Source: Anaerolineaceae bacterium UBA5404 (GTDB taxonomy: Bacteria > Chloroflexota > Anaerolineae > Anaerolineales > Anaerolineaceae). Taken from it: DNA of 35,799 nt. Each line of letters opens with the position of its first letter. The stretch's first letter is position 1. The notes under the pieces were generated by a model. That model saw only the letters and a program-made list of their open reading frames with translations. It was not told where the DNA came from and ran no database searches. A program made the translations under genes and the position numbers. The stretch is from assembly GCA_002409625.1 (NCBI GenBank), contig DHNY01000008.1, forward strand, positions 122,957 through 158,755, read 5' to 3'. Below, piece by piece: positions 14,955 to 23,540 of the stretch.

Positions 14955-16931
14955 GTGTCTTCAGGCTTAACAAAAAACACCAAAAAGATATGCCTCTCTG
15001 TGGTGATGCTTATTGCTTTTGCAATATGCAGTTTTTTGTTTACCCCAAGTCACCCAGGTTATGCTCAATCCACCACGCCAGAGCTCATTCTGGGAGAAGT
15101 CAATAAATCAGAATTCCCAACCATCAAACTCGATTTTGAAATCAAAAAGGCAAAACCCGGGCAACTTACAGATCCCATTGAAAGAAAAGATATTACTATC
15201 CTGGAGGGTGAAAAAAGCCTTCAAATTACCCAATTGGAAAGCGAATACACCGGCACGCACTTTATGCTTGCGGTAAACCCCGCCCGAGACCTTGCCCTTT
15301 TGGATGGCTGGGGAAACACCCGCTACGATAGTATTATTGGCGCCATCAAAACCCTTGGCTCAAACCTGGCAGCAGAAGCGGGCAACCATTACAGCCTTTT
15401 TATCAACCCGGATTCAGCATGGCAGGAGCTGGGCAATTACAGCGAATGGCTCAACCGAATTGATGATTATGATGATGTCTATGGCATGCGCCGGCTTGAC
15501 CAGGATTTTGCCAGCCTGGAAATGGCAATTGATGCCTTTCAAAATTCCGAGTTAGACCAGGAAACAGCATTAGTCTATTTAGCACCTTATATCTACCGTG
15601 GCAGAGCAAACCAATTGATAAGCCTGGTGAATTCGGCTACAAAACTTGGCTTGCCCATCAACATGTGGATGGCACTTGAATATACCAACTTTGAAATCCC
15701 TTACGAGGAAGAACTGCGCGAAGCCTTGGAAGCTGGCGGCGGCAGCCTCTTTTTGTACAGTGGTCTTGAAGAAATTCCTGATCCCAAGGCTTACCTTGAT
15801 GGCATGGGTTACCGCTATCATGTTTGGTACAACTCCCAATTGCGCGCCACGCAAGAGGTTGAGGTGGCTGTGCAGGTCAAAACAACTGCCCTGGGCACAT
15901 TAAAAAGCACCTCAAAGAAGCTGAGTGTGGTTGTTGAGCCAACCCAGCTGCGTTTTCTCAACTTTGTCTCCGATCTTCCTGTTGCCTTGGATGCAAACGG
16001 GAATCCACAGCCTGCCGAACTTCCTATTGAGGTCAGTATCGAATTTCTGGATAACTATCCACGAGAGATTGAATCAACTAGTTTGTGGATCAATGGCAAA
16101 AAGGTAAAAGAGAACAAGGCACCACCCTATGGCAGTTTTCTGATTGACCTAAGCCCTTATGATGAAACAACGACCCTGAATTTAGAGGTCAGATTAGACG
16201 ATATATGGGGATTGCAAGGCAGCACCGGCACCCGGAAACTCAATTTGGAGCTCACCAAGCCGGAAACATTGCTGGAAGAAGTGACCAAAGGGGTCAATCG
16301 CTGGCTAATTTTAGGCGCGGGCCTTGGCGTACTTTTGCTCGCTTTTATTTTCCTGTTTCCAAGCTTTCGGAGGAAAAAAGGAACCGTAGCCAGTGCCGGT
16401 CAAGGGCAAGAGGCTGCATCAAAACCTGTGGCAAAACCGCAGACCAGCGACGCAAAAGGAGAGCAGACAGCCTCAGGCACTGCCCTTGAACAAAAAGCTG
16501 AAAGCCAAGCTGAAGAAGTTCCTGCAAAAGATGAAGAACCGGTTATCTCTGCCTATCAGGATTTTCCAACACCGCCGGCACAACATTTTGGCAGTTTGCA
16601 CAAACTCGACCAAGACAGCACACCCAGCGCGGTAAAGCCATTTCTGCTCATCAAAAAAGTTATTTACATCGGAAGGGACCCCAAACTAGCCGATTTGGTT
16701 CTGGATGACCCGGCCATTGAGCCATTGCACGCTGAGCTGCAACTCTTTGATGATGGACGCGCCACGCTCACAGACTTTAAGACCACCGCTGGCACCTATC
16801 GCAACTTTAAACCAATTACAACAAACGCCGTCGAACTGCAACACGGCGATATTTTACATTTTGGCACGCAAATGTATCGCTTCCACAGCGTAACGCGAAC
16901 GAGCACATTAACAAACCCGCCAAAAGCGTAA
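14955..16931 (+). CDS. Membrane protein with VWA-like extracellular region and cytoplasmic FHA domain
   Basis: 658 residues starting at GTG 14955, with AAAAGG 5-6 nt upstream. In order: signal peptide (about 11-37, ending GYA), a large extracellular part of which 100-290 looks VWA-like but shows no intact DxSxS metal site, a beta-rich segment 325-435, one transmembrane helix (450-469), a basic stop, a low-complexity Ala/Lys/Glu linker (475-555) and an FHA domain (about 560-645) with GRDP (573-576) and His592 in the phosphothreonine-binding region. The design suggests an outside sensor or scaffold tied to phosphothreonine signalling within the cell. No kinase or phosphatase gene is next to it. 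Function unknown. Confidence 0.75.
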   Translation: MSSGLTKNTKKICLSVVMLIAFAICSFLFTPSHPGYAQSTTPELILGEVNKSEFPTIKLDFEIKKAKPGQLTDPIERKDITILEGEKSLQITQLESEYTGTHFMLAVNPARDLALLDGWGNTRYDSIIGAIKTLGSNLAAEAGNHYSLFINPDSAWQELGNYSEWLNRIDDYDDVYGMRRLDQDFASLEMAIDAFQNSELDQETALVYLAPYIYRGRANQLISLVNSATKLGLPINMWMALEYTNFEIPYEEELREALEAGGGSLFLYSGLEEIPDPKAYLDGMGYRYHVWYNSQLRATQEVEVAVQVKTTALGTLKSTSKKLSVVVEPTQLRFLNFVSDLPVALDANGNPQPAELPIEVSIEFLDNYPREIESTSLWINGKKVKENKAPPYGSFLIDLSPYDETTTLNLEVRLDDIWGLQGSTGTRKLNLELTKPETLLEEVTKGVNRWLILGAGLGVLLLAFIFLFPSFRRKKGTVASAGQGQEAASKPVAKPQTSDAKGEQTASGTALEQKAESQAEEVPAKDEEPVISAYQDFPTPPAQHFGSLHKLDQDSTPSAVKPFLLIKKVIYIGRDPKLADLVLDDPAIEPLHAELQLFDDGRATLTDFKTTAGTYRNFKPITTNAVELQHGDILHFGTQMYRFHSVTRTSTLTNPPKA

Positions 16932-16975
16932 AAAGTGACTTAACAATCAAACTCACAAATCTGTGAGAAAAATGC

Positions 16976-17004
16976 TTGAATTAGCCAACTTTCCGTGTTA
17001 GAAT
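16976..17004 (+). promoter_or_regulatory. Promoter of the tRNA-Ser pair
   Basis: TTGAAT (16976-16981), 17-bp spacer, TAGAAT (16999-17004). Start of transcription would fall just before the tRNA at 17016. Confidence 0.75.
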
Positions 17005-17015
17005 ACTTGCTCTGT

Positions 17016-17100
17016 GGAGGGATGGCCGAGCGGTTGAAGGCGCCTGTCTTGAAAACAGGTTTAGGGAAACCTAACGTGGGTTCGAATCCCACTTCCTCCG
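17016..17100 (+). tRNA. tRNA-Ser (anticodon TGA)
   Basis: Acceptor GGAGGGA pairs with TTCCTCC; discriminator G100. The anticodon loop CTTGAAA (17048-17054) gives TGA, reading UCA-type serine codons. A long variable arm (TTTAGGGAAACCTAA region) and GGTTCGAATCC T-arm fit a class II tRNA-Ser. CCA is not encoded. Confidence 0.96.
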
Positions 17101-17121
17101 CTGCAAAAACCTTAACAATTT

Positions 17122-17210
17122 GGGGAGGTGCCAGAGTGGACGATTGGGGCCGCCTGCTAAGCGGTTGTCGGAGTAAAATTCGACCTAGGGTTCGAATCCC
17201 TACCTCCCCG
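17122..17210 (+). tRNA. tRNA-Ser (anticodon GCT)
   Basis: Acceptor GGGGAGG/CCTCCCC with discriminator G; anticodon loop CTGCTAA (17154-17160) gives GCT, reading AGC/AGU. A long variable arm and GGTTCGAATCC T-loop are present. It lies 21 bp after the first tRNA-Ser, likely one transcript. Confidence 0.96.
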
Positions 17211-17220
17211 CCTTCAAAAT

Positions 17221-17243
17221 GCTGCCTTCGGGCAGTTTTTTGT
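17221..17243 (+). terminator. Intrinsic terminator after the tRNA pair
   Basis: CTGCC-TTCG-GGCAG hairpin (17222-17235) with a stable UUCG tetraloop, followed by TTTTTTGTTT. Confidence 0.92.
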
Positions 17244-17325
17244 TTAAACGCATGCTATTGACCTTGACTATCCGCACTTTAATCCGATTCCTTAGCCAAT
17301 GGCTTCGAAACCGTCTAGAATCTAG

Positions 17326-17331
17326 TATAAT
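17326..17331 (+). promoter_or_regulatory. -10 box placing transcription start at or near the ATG (leaderless mRNA)
   Basis: TATAAT ends only 6 bp before the ATG at 17338, so the transcript of the membrane protein-selA unit would have little or no leader. No ribosome site is visible and no clear -35 box is found. Confidence 0.55.
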
Positions 17332-17337
17332 TTCAGC

Positions 17338-17748
17338 ATGAACCCTGCTTATAAAAATGCCTCATTTATCCCTTGGCTACCAGCCTTTTTCAGTTTATTA
17401 GTAATTGGTGGGGGTGGTTTAGCCTTGGTGCTCACCCAATCGGAACCCACTTTGGGTCCACGCTGGTTGTTCTTTTTCTTTATCATGCTTTTATTTTCGG
17501 GCGTGTTTTTACCTTTGGCGTGGTTTATTAACCTACGCTTCCCATCAGACCCACCCGCTAAAAGCATCGTCATCATCCGACAAGCCATCTTGGGAGGGCT
17601 GTTTGTGAGCCTTGTGGCTTGGTTGCAAATGGGACGGGTTCTCACCTTGTTGCTCGGCGGTATTGTTCTTATCGTGCTCGTTGTCATCGAGTTCTTTTTG
17701 CGTCTTTGGGAACGCAGCCGTTGGAGACCAAGCGAAGAGGCTGAATAA
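17338..17748 (+). CDS. Small membrane protein preceding selA, unknown function
   Basis: 136 residues with about four hydrophobic helices (roughly 12-33, 43-63, 76-97, 100-120) and a charged C terminus. I do not recognise a family. The stop codon shares its last base with the selA ATG (TAATG), so the two are translationally coupled, yet selA is not known to need a membrane partner. A near-leaderless start is suggested by the -10 box. Confidence 0.75.
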   Translation: MNPAYKNASFIPWLPAFFSLLVIGGGGLALVLTQSEPTLGPRWLFFFFIMLLFSGVFLPLAWFINLRFPSDPPAKSIVIIRQAILGGLFVSLVAWLQMGRVLTLLLGGIVLIVLVVIEFFLRLWERSRWRPSEEAE

Positions 17749-19100
17749 TGACTGCCGATTTTCGTCACATCCCATCTGTTGATCAACTTATCAACTCTGA
17801 AGATTTAAAAGATGCTTTGCAGACCTTTGGCCACGATTGGACCGTTGCGGCTACCCGCGAAGTGCTAGAATCCTGTCGCGTGGACTTAAAAGCCCAAAAA
17901 CCTTTACCTCGTCTGGCGGAAATTGTTCAAAAAATTGAGCAAAAGCTGGCTTTGCAATCCCTTCCGGACCTGCAAAAAGTTATTAACGCCACCGGCGTGC
18001 TGCTGCACACCAACCTTGGCAGAGCGCCTTTAAGCAATGCTGCTGCAAAAGCTGCCAGTGAGCTAAGTCAAAGCTTTAACACGCTCGAATTTAACCTTGA
18101 AACCGGCAAACGTGGCAGCCGCGAAAGCCATTGTGCAGCATTCATCGCCCGTTTAAGTGGCGCCGAAGATGCCTTGGTGGTCAACAACAACGCCGGCGCG
18201 GTGCTTTTAGCGCTTAGCGCGCTTGCCAAAGCCAAAAAGGTTGCCATTTCCCGCTCGCAGCTGGTTGAAATTGGTGGCGGCTTTCGCATTCCGGACGTCA
18301 TGCGCCAATCTGGGGCAAAGCTATTAGAAGTCGGCACCACTAACCGCACCCACCTGCGTGATTATGAGACCGCCATCGCCGAAGGCGCGCAAATGTTGAT
18401 GACCGCTCACCAAAGCAACTTCCAAATTCTTGGCTTTACCGCTGAACCTGAACTTTCTGACATCGTGGCATTGGCAAAACAAGCACAACTGCCCCTGTAT
18501 GTTGATCTTGGGTCTGGTTCTTTCGTTAACATGGAAAAATACGGTTTGAGCCATGAGCCAACCGTACCAGAAACGATTGCCCAGGGTGCTGATTTGGTCA
18601 GTTTTTCTGGTGATAAGCTGTTAGGGGGACCTCAGGCGGGAATCCTTGCCGGCAGAAAAGAGCTTATCGACAAATGCCGGCGCCATCCGCTTTACCGCGC
18701 GCTGCGACCCGATAAACTGTGTTTGGCTGCCCTCTCTGCTACCTTGTTGCACTATCTAAAAGGGGATTACGAGCTTGAAATCCCGCTTTATCGCATGCTT
18801 TCCCAGTCCGAATCGCAGATCAGGCAAAGAGCGCAAGCCTGGCAAAAGCAGCTTGGCACCGGCGAAGTTATTAAAGCTGAATCAACCATTGGTGGTGGCA
18901 GTTTACCCGGAGAAACTTTGCCAACCTGGCTTTTACAGCTAAAGCCAAAATCAGCTAATCAGCTGTTAAAAGCTTTACGCGAGCAAAAGCCACCCATTAT
19001 CGCGCGCATCCAAGACCATAGCCTGGTTTTGGATCCCCGAACAGTTCAAGAAAATGAAGACATCATTGTTACAAATACATTAAAGAAATTGTTAAATTAG
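17748..19100 (+). CDS. selA: L-seryl-tRNA(Sec) selenium transferase (SelA)
   Basis: 450 residues, normal for bacterial SelA. This PLP enzyme converts seryl-tRNA(Sec) to selenocysteinyl-tRNA(Sec) using selenophosphate. NATGVLLHTNLGRAPL (80-95) and SGDKLLGGPQAG (287-298) with PLP-binding Lys290 are diagnostic, as is the RLSGAEDALVVNNNAG stretch (135-150). Neither selB, selD nor a tRNA-Sec gene lies in this window, and no selenoprotein was recognised here, so the rest of the system must be elsewhere. It is followed by the M24 peptidase gene 7 bp downstream. Confidence 0.95.
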   Translation: MTADFRHIPSVDQLINSEDLKDALQTFGHDWTVAATREVLESCRVDLKAQKPLPRLAEIVQKIEQKLALQSLPDLQKVINATGVLLHTNLGRAPLSNAAAKAASELSQSFNTLEFNLETGKRGSRESHCAAFIARLSGAEDALVVNNNAGAVLLALSALAKAKKVAISRSQLVEIGGGFRIPDVMRQSGAKLLEVGTTNRTHLRDYETAIAEGAQMLMTAHQSNFQILGFTAEPELSDIVALAKQAQLPLYVDLGSGSFVNMEKYGLSHEPTVPETIAQGADLVSFSGDKLLGGPQAGILAGRKELIDKCRRHPLYRALRPDKLCLAALSATLLHYLKGDYELEIPLYRMLSQSESQIRQRAQAWQKQLGTGEVIKAESTIGGGSLPGETLPTWLLQLKPKSANQLLKALREQKPPIIARIQDHSLVLDPRTVQENEDIIVTNTLKKLLN

Positions 19101-19107
19101 AGGAAAC

Positions 19108-20346
19108 ATGAAAAAAGACATCGATCAACTTATGCAAAAACACAATGTGGACGTCCTGTGGGTAAGTGGCGCCGCGGTGAATAACCCGGGCATGTACTAC
19201 CTGACCGGTGGCGGACACATCACGAACGCCGATCTTTTTTACCGCGTCGGACAAAAACCAATCCTCATGCACGGCACCATGGAACGCGACGAAGCCGCCA
19301 AAACCGGTTATGAGCTGCTTAGCTACGCCAATTACCCCGTTCAGGATTTGCTCAAGCAAGTTGACGGTGACCTTGCCCAAGCCACGGTCTTGCAATTCAA
19401 ACAAATCTTAACCGACCTAGGCATCACCAAGGGCAGAGTAATGCTTTATGGAAAAAAGGAAATCAGCAAGGTTCTGCCACTTATCCAAGGTTTGACCAAA
19501 GCCTTCCCAGAGATTGAATTTATCGGCGACATGGATGACAAAATTCTGCTGGAAGCACGCGGTACAAAAAGCCCCGATGAAATCGAGCGCATCCGCCAGA
19601 TGGGCGTCCGTACCACAAGCGTAGTGGGCAAAACAGCGGCATTCCTGCAAAACCACAAGGTGCGCGAGGATGAAGTGCTCATCAAAGCTGATGGCACACC
19701 GCTCACCATTGCTGATGTTAAGAGCCAAATTAAACTTTGGTTGGCAGAAGCCGGCGCGGAAGACACCGAAGGCATGATCTTTGCCATCGGTAGAGATGCC
19801 GGTGTACCTCACAGCAGTGGCAACCCGGATGACGTCATCTCACTGGGTCGCACCATCGTTTTTGATATTTTCCCGGCTGAAGCCGGCGGAGGCTACTACT
19901 ATGATTTCACCCGAACCTGGTGCCTGGGTTATGCTTCACCAGAAGTTGAAATGGCACATAGTCAGGTTGCCAAGGTCTATGACACCATCGTCGCAGAGCT
20001 CGAGCTTGGCGTCAACGCCGCCCACTTCCAAGCCCGCACCTGCGAGCTCTTTGAGGAAATGGGACACGAAACCATCCGCCAAAACCCACGCCTTGAGCAA
20101 GGTTACATACACAGCCTGGGGCACGGTTTAGGGCTAAACGTGCATGAAAAACCGTGGTTCGGACGCAAAGATGATCCCAGCAACGTGCTCCAGATTGGTT
20201 CAGTGTTCACCATCGAGCCCGGACTGTATTACCCTGAAAAGGATTTTGGTATCCGAATTGAAGATACCTGGTACGTAAAAGAAGACGGCAGTTTTGAAAA
20301 ATTTGTGGCATTCCCACGTGATTTGGTGCTGCCAATGAAAGGATAA
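19108..20346 (+). CDS. M24 family metallopeptidase (Xaa-Pro aminopeptidase-like)
   Basis: 412 residues: a creatinase-type N-terminal domain (about 1-150) and a pita-bread catalytic domain. All five metal ligands are visible: Asp253, Asp266, His339, Glu370 and Glu385, with His235 in VPHSSG as the substrate-side histidine. It most likely removes N-terminal residues next to proline in the cytoplasm. AGAGGAA overlaps the selA stop and lies 4 nt before the ATG. It is 4 bp upstream of tsaD, so selA, this gene and tsaD may be one transcript. Confidence 0.9.
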   Translation: MKKDIDQLMQKHNVDVLWVSGAAVNNPGMYYLTGGGHITNADLFYRVGQKPILMHGTMERDEAAKTGYELLSYANYPVQDLLKQVDGDLAQATVLQFKQILTDLGITKGRVMLYGKKEISKVLPLIQGLTKAFPEIEFIGDMDDKILLEARGTKSPDEIERIRQMGVRTTSVVGKTAAFLQNHKVREDEVLIKADGTPLTIADVKSQIKLWLAEAGAEDTEGMIFAIGRDAGVPHSSGNPDDVISLGRTIVFDIFPAEAGGGYYYDFTRTWCLGYASPEVEMAHSQVAKVYDTIVAELELGVNAAHFQARTCELFEEMGHETIRQNPRLEQGYIHSLGHGLGLNVHEKPWFGRKDDPSNVLQIGSVFTIEPGLYYPEKDFGIRIEDTWYVKEDGSFEKFVAFPRDLVLPMKG

Positions 20347-20350
20347 GCCC

Positions 20351-21385
20351 ATGAGACAAGCCCATTTGCGAGTTTTAGGCATTGAAAGTTCCTGTGACGA
20401 AACCGCCGCAGCCATTGTTGAAGGCGGGCGCGTTATTCAGAGCAATGTTGTTGCCAGTCAAATCGACCTTCACGCCCAGTTTGGCGGCGTTTACCCCGAG
20501 CTGGCATCACGCGAGCATGTGCGCGCCATCTATCCCACGGTTGAAAACGCCCTCAAAAATGCCCACATGAATTTAAGTGAGGTTGATGCGATTGCGGTTA
20601 CCCGCGGTCCCGGACTGGCAGGCTCTTTGGTGATTGGCGTTAACATGGCAAAAGCATTGGCACTCGCCAGTGACAAGCCGCTGATACCCGTCAACCACCT
20701 CGAAGCCCACATTTACGCCGCGTGGTTACACAAAGCCGGCAGTAAACCCAGCCCCGAGCCAAAATTCCCTCTCATCGCACTCCTGGTTTCTGGCGGACAC
20801 ACCCAACTGGTGCTGATGACCGACCATCTGCAGTATGAGAACCTGGGCAGCACCTTGGATGATGCCGCAGGTGAAGCTTTTGACAAAGTGGCTCGCCTGA
20901 TGAACCTGGCATATCCCGGCGGGCCTTCCATCCAGGCAGCAGCCGCCGAAGGCGACCCCAATACTTATGATTTCCCCATCGCCAAGCTGGATAATCCTTG
21001 GGATTTCTCTTTCAGTGGGCTAAAAACCGCGGTGATGCGCCAGGTGGACGCTTTTAAAGACTTTGCCACCGATGTGCCGGTTGCAGATATTGCCGCCAGT
21101 TTTCAGGCAACCGTTGTGGAAACCCTTTTTAGCAAAACAATGGCTGCCGCCGAAGCCTACAAGGCTAAAGAAATCATCGTTGCTGGTGGAGTAAGTGCCA
21201 ACAAAGCCTTGCGCGAAGCTTTCCGCGCGCAAAAGAAATTCAAAGTGCACATCCCCCACATCAGCCTTTGCACCGATAATGCCGCCATGATCGCTGCTGC
21301 CGCGTACAGGCATTTGATCGCTGGCGAAACTTTTGAGCTCGATTTCGATGTGCTACCCAACTGGCCACTTGCTACAAAGGCTTGA
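20351..21385 (+). CDS. tsaD: tRNA N6-adenosine threonylcarbamoyltransferase (TsaD)
   Basis: 344 residues. TsaD transfers threonylcarbamoyl to A37 of ANN-decoding tRNAs. GIESSCDETAAA (10-21), the metal-binding NHLEAH motif with His116 and His120, SGGHTQL, FSGLKTAV and CTDNAAMIA are all present in order. AAAGGA before the ATG overlaps the upstream gene end. Complete and ordinary. Confidence 0.98.
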   Translation: MRQAHLRVLGIESSCDETAAAIVEGGRVIQSNVVASQIDLHAQFGGVYPELASREHVRAIYPTVENALKNAHMNLSEVDAIAVTRGPGLAGSLVIGVNMAKALALASDKPLIPVNHLEAHIYAAWLHKAGSKPSPEPKFPLIALLVSGGHTQLVLMTDHLQYENLGSTLDDAAGEAFDKVARLMNLAYPGGPSIQAAAAEGDPNTYDFPIAKLDNPWDFSFSGLKTAVMRQVDAFKDFATDVPVADIAASFQATVVETLFSKTMAAAEAYKAKEIIVAGGVSANKALREAFRAQKKFKVHIPHISLCTDNAAMIAAAAYRHLIAGETFELDFDVLPNWPLATKA

Positions 21386-21445
21386 ATCCCAGGCGCTATT
21401 GACCGACAATAGAAGTGAAAGAAAACAAAAGGCACTGGAGATAAA

Positions 21446-21871
21446 ATGTACGCACAATTAACCTGGAAAGAAGACCAACACTTTGAAGGCACCGCCACAA
21501 CCGGCCATTTGATTGACCTGGATGTTCCCGCTCCGCAAGGTGAGAAAAACAAAGGCTTTACGCCCATGGAACTGATGGCAATGGGTGCAGCAGGATGCAC
21601 TAGTATGGACGTACTCAGCATCCTCAAAAAACGTCGTGTGGATATACGCGGGTTCCAAGTCAAAGTAGAAGTTGAACGCCGCGATGAGATCCCACGCGTG
21701 TTTACCCATTTACACTTCATTTACACCGTGACCGGCAAGGATATCAAACTTGAAGATGTGGAGCGCGCTGTGCAACTCTCTGAAGACAAGTATTGCCAGG
21801 GCATCGCCATGATGCGCGCCAGTGGCGCCGGCATCAGCAATGCCATCGTTATCAAGCAAATTGAAGACTAA
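21446..21871 (+). CDS. OsmC/Ohr family protein (YhfA-like)
   Basis: 141 residues. The two redox cysteines of OsmC-type peroxidases are present: Cys51 in AAGCTSMD and Cys117 in DKYCQGI. The C-terminal spacing and length fit the YhfA/OsmC-like branch rather than Ohr, so peroxide or hydroperoxide reduction is possible but the substrate is unsure. GGAG lies 6-7 nt before the ATG. A terminator-like hairpin follows at 21930. Confidence 0.85.
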   Translation: MYAQLTWKEDQHFEGTATTGHLIDLDVPAPQGEKNKGFTPMELMAMGAAGCTSMDVLSILKKRRVDIRGFQVKVEVERRDEIPRVFTHLHFIYTVTGKDIKLEDVERAVQLSEDKYCQGIAMMRASGAGISNAIVIKQIED

Positions 21872-21929
21872 ACCGCCCAAACACATCACACAATGCTGAA
21901 TTAAAAGCATTGGTTCAAGCTAATCAAAC

Positions 21930-21967
21930 AGAATGACCAGTAATCCTCAAGGAACTGGTCATTCTTT
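21930..21967 (+). terminator. Terminator-like hairpin after the OsmC gene
   Basis: AGAATGACCAG (21930-21940) pairs perfectly over 11 bp with CTGGTCATTCT (21955-21965), loop of 14 nt, with only a short TTT tail. It lies just before the promoter of the DUF1538 gene. Confidence 0.65.
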
Positions 21968-21975
21968 GGTATACT
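21967..21975 (+). promoter_or_regulatory. Extended -10 promoter of the DUF1538-PII unit
   Basis: TGGTATACT gives an extended -10 element (TATACT at 21970-21975). Transcription would begin near 21982, 41 nt before the ATG at 22023, which rules against the upstream ATG at 21933. Confidence 0.5.
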
Positions 21976-22022
21976 CTAAGGTATCAAACTCGGTTTTTAC
22001 GGGTAAAAAGGATCGCGACTTA

Positions 22023-23513
22023 ATGAACGAAAAACTGAAAGAAACCCTCCTTTCTATCTTACCCATCACCCTCATGGTGCTCCTCATCCATTTTAGCTCG
22101 GTTGCTACGCTTGATTCAACCTTATTAACCCGCTTTTTGCTGGGAGCTTTATGTATGATGATTGGTTTTCCGCTGTTTTTGCAAGGCGTGGATATGAGCA
22201 TCGTGTTGATGGGCGAGCACATGAGTGGCGCGCTGGTCAAATCAAACAAAATGTCCATCGTCATCATTGGTGGCTTTATCCTCGGCTTCCTGGTCAATGC
22301 CGCTGAGCCAGACGTGCACATATTCTCGCGGCAATTTGCCGACCTGACCATGGAAGGCTTAAGCCACTGGATCTTTGTGCTCATCATGTCAGCTGGTTTT
22401 GGCACGATGGTTGCCTTTGGGCTGCTACGCATCATTCGCAACGTAAAAATGCGCTTTTTTGCCGCAGCGGTATTGCTTTTGATGCTTGTCTTGCTCATGT
22501 TCACTGCCGAAGAATTCATTGGCGTAGCCTTTGATACTTACGGTGCCACGACCGGTGCCATTGCAACACCATTCCTTTTGGCACTCGCCATTGGTGTTTC
22601 ATCCAAAACGCGAAGAAGCACAGAAGAAGCCGCAGAATCCTTTGGTATTCTGGGTATCGGATCGGTTGGCGCAGTGCTTGCCATTTTGGTGCAGGGCATC
22701 TTGATGAAAGGCAAACCCATTGCTCCCCCACCAGATGCCGCAGCGATGAGTGCAGACGCGCTCAATCATGGGCAATTTTTTCTCAAAAACCTGGTTGAGA
22801 CCGTTAAAGAAGTTTCATTGGGGCTTTCACCCATCTTAATCAGCTATGCCATTGCCGCCATGTTTTGGATCAAGCCCAAAAAACGCGAGTTGCGGCGCAT
22901 TGTGCTGGGTGCCATTGTGACCTTCCTGGGCTTGGTTGTTTTCCTTTCTGGCGTCTACTTTGGCTTTTTGGAAGCCAGCAAAGACCTGGGCATGCAGCTC
23001 GCTCAAACCGGGCGCATGTGGATACCGCTGACGGTTGGTGGTTTGTTTGGGCTGGTAACCGTTTTTGCCGAACCCTCCGTGCACATCCTCAACGCCCAAA
23101 TTGAAGAAGAAACCATGGGCTCCATCCGCAAACGCACCGTTCTGTGGACCTTGGCGATTGGTGTTGCCCTCGCGGTAACCCTCAGTGTTTTGCGTATTCT
23201 CATCCCTGAGTTCAAAATTGTGCACATGCTCATACCAACTTTAATCGCTGCCATTGCTCTTTGCTTCCTGGTTCCCGATATATTCATCGGTATCGCCCTG
23301 GACGCTGGCGGGGTTGCCTCAGGCACCATGGCAGCCGCATTCATCCTGCCCTACGCGCAAGGACTGGCAGAGCATACCGAAGGTGCCTCACAATTGATTG
23401 ATGGCTTTGGCATTATCGCCTTTATTGCTTTTGTGCCAATTCTAAGTTTGTTGGCTCTGGGGCTCATTTACCGAATCAAGGCAGGCAAATCTGCCAATGC
23501 TAAAGATAACTAA
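22023..23513 (+). CDS. DUF1538 family membrane protein, putative PII-regulated transporter
   Basis: 496 residues from ATG 22023; an in-frame ATG at 21933 is rejected because a hairpin and the promoter lie between. The protein is highly hydrophobic (around a dozen helices) and made of two related halves. Each half carries an AEPxVHIxxxQ motif (NAAEPDVHIFSRQ and VFAEPSVHILNAQ) and a later FIG(V/I)A-x-D-x-GG/GATTGA motif, as expected for duplicated DUF1538 proteins with inverted or parallel transport-like repeats. Substrate unknown. Two PII-like genes follow immediately, which strongly suggests a transporter gated by PII-like regulators. Confidence 0.85.
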   Translation: MNEKLKETLLSILPITLMVLLIHFSSVATLDSTLLTRFLLGALCMMIGFPLFLQGVDMSIVLMGEHMSGALVKSNKMSIVIIGGFILGFLVNAAEPDVHIFSRQFADLTMEGLSHWIFVLIMSAGFGTMVAFGLLRIIRNVKMRFFAAAVLLLMLVLLMFTAEEFIGVAFDTYGATTGAIATPFLLALAIGVSSKTRRSTEEAAESFGILGIGSVGAVLAILVQGILMKGKPIAPPPDAAAMSADALNHGQFFLKNLVETVKEVSLGLSPILISYAIAAMFWIKPKKRELRRIVLGAIVTFLGLVVFLSGVYFGFLEASKDLGMQLAQTGRMWIPLTVGGLFGLVTVFAEPSVHILNAQIEEETMGSIRKRTVLWTLAIGVALAVTLSVLRILIPEFKIVHMLIPTLIAAIALCFLVPDIFIGIALDAGGVASGTMAAAFILPYAQGLAEHTEGASQLIDGFGIIAFIAFVPILSLLALGLIYRIKAGKSANAKDN

Positions 23514-23540
23514 ATGTGGCATTAAATAGAGTGAGTTGAT

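Noticed and set aside
16952..16967. CTCACA-AATC-TGTGAG hairpin after the FHA gene as terminator
   Set aside because: Only 6 bp and no T-run follows.
17016..17210. Possible tRNA-Sec next to selA
   Set aside because: Both tRNAs have normal serine acceptor and T-arm lengths and anticodons TGA and GCT; neither has TCA.
21933..22022. 30-residue N-terminal extension of the DUF1538 protein
   Set aside because: It crosses a terminator-like hairpin and an extended -10 box; the ATG at 22023 follows them and begins a membrane protein directly.
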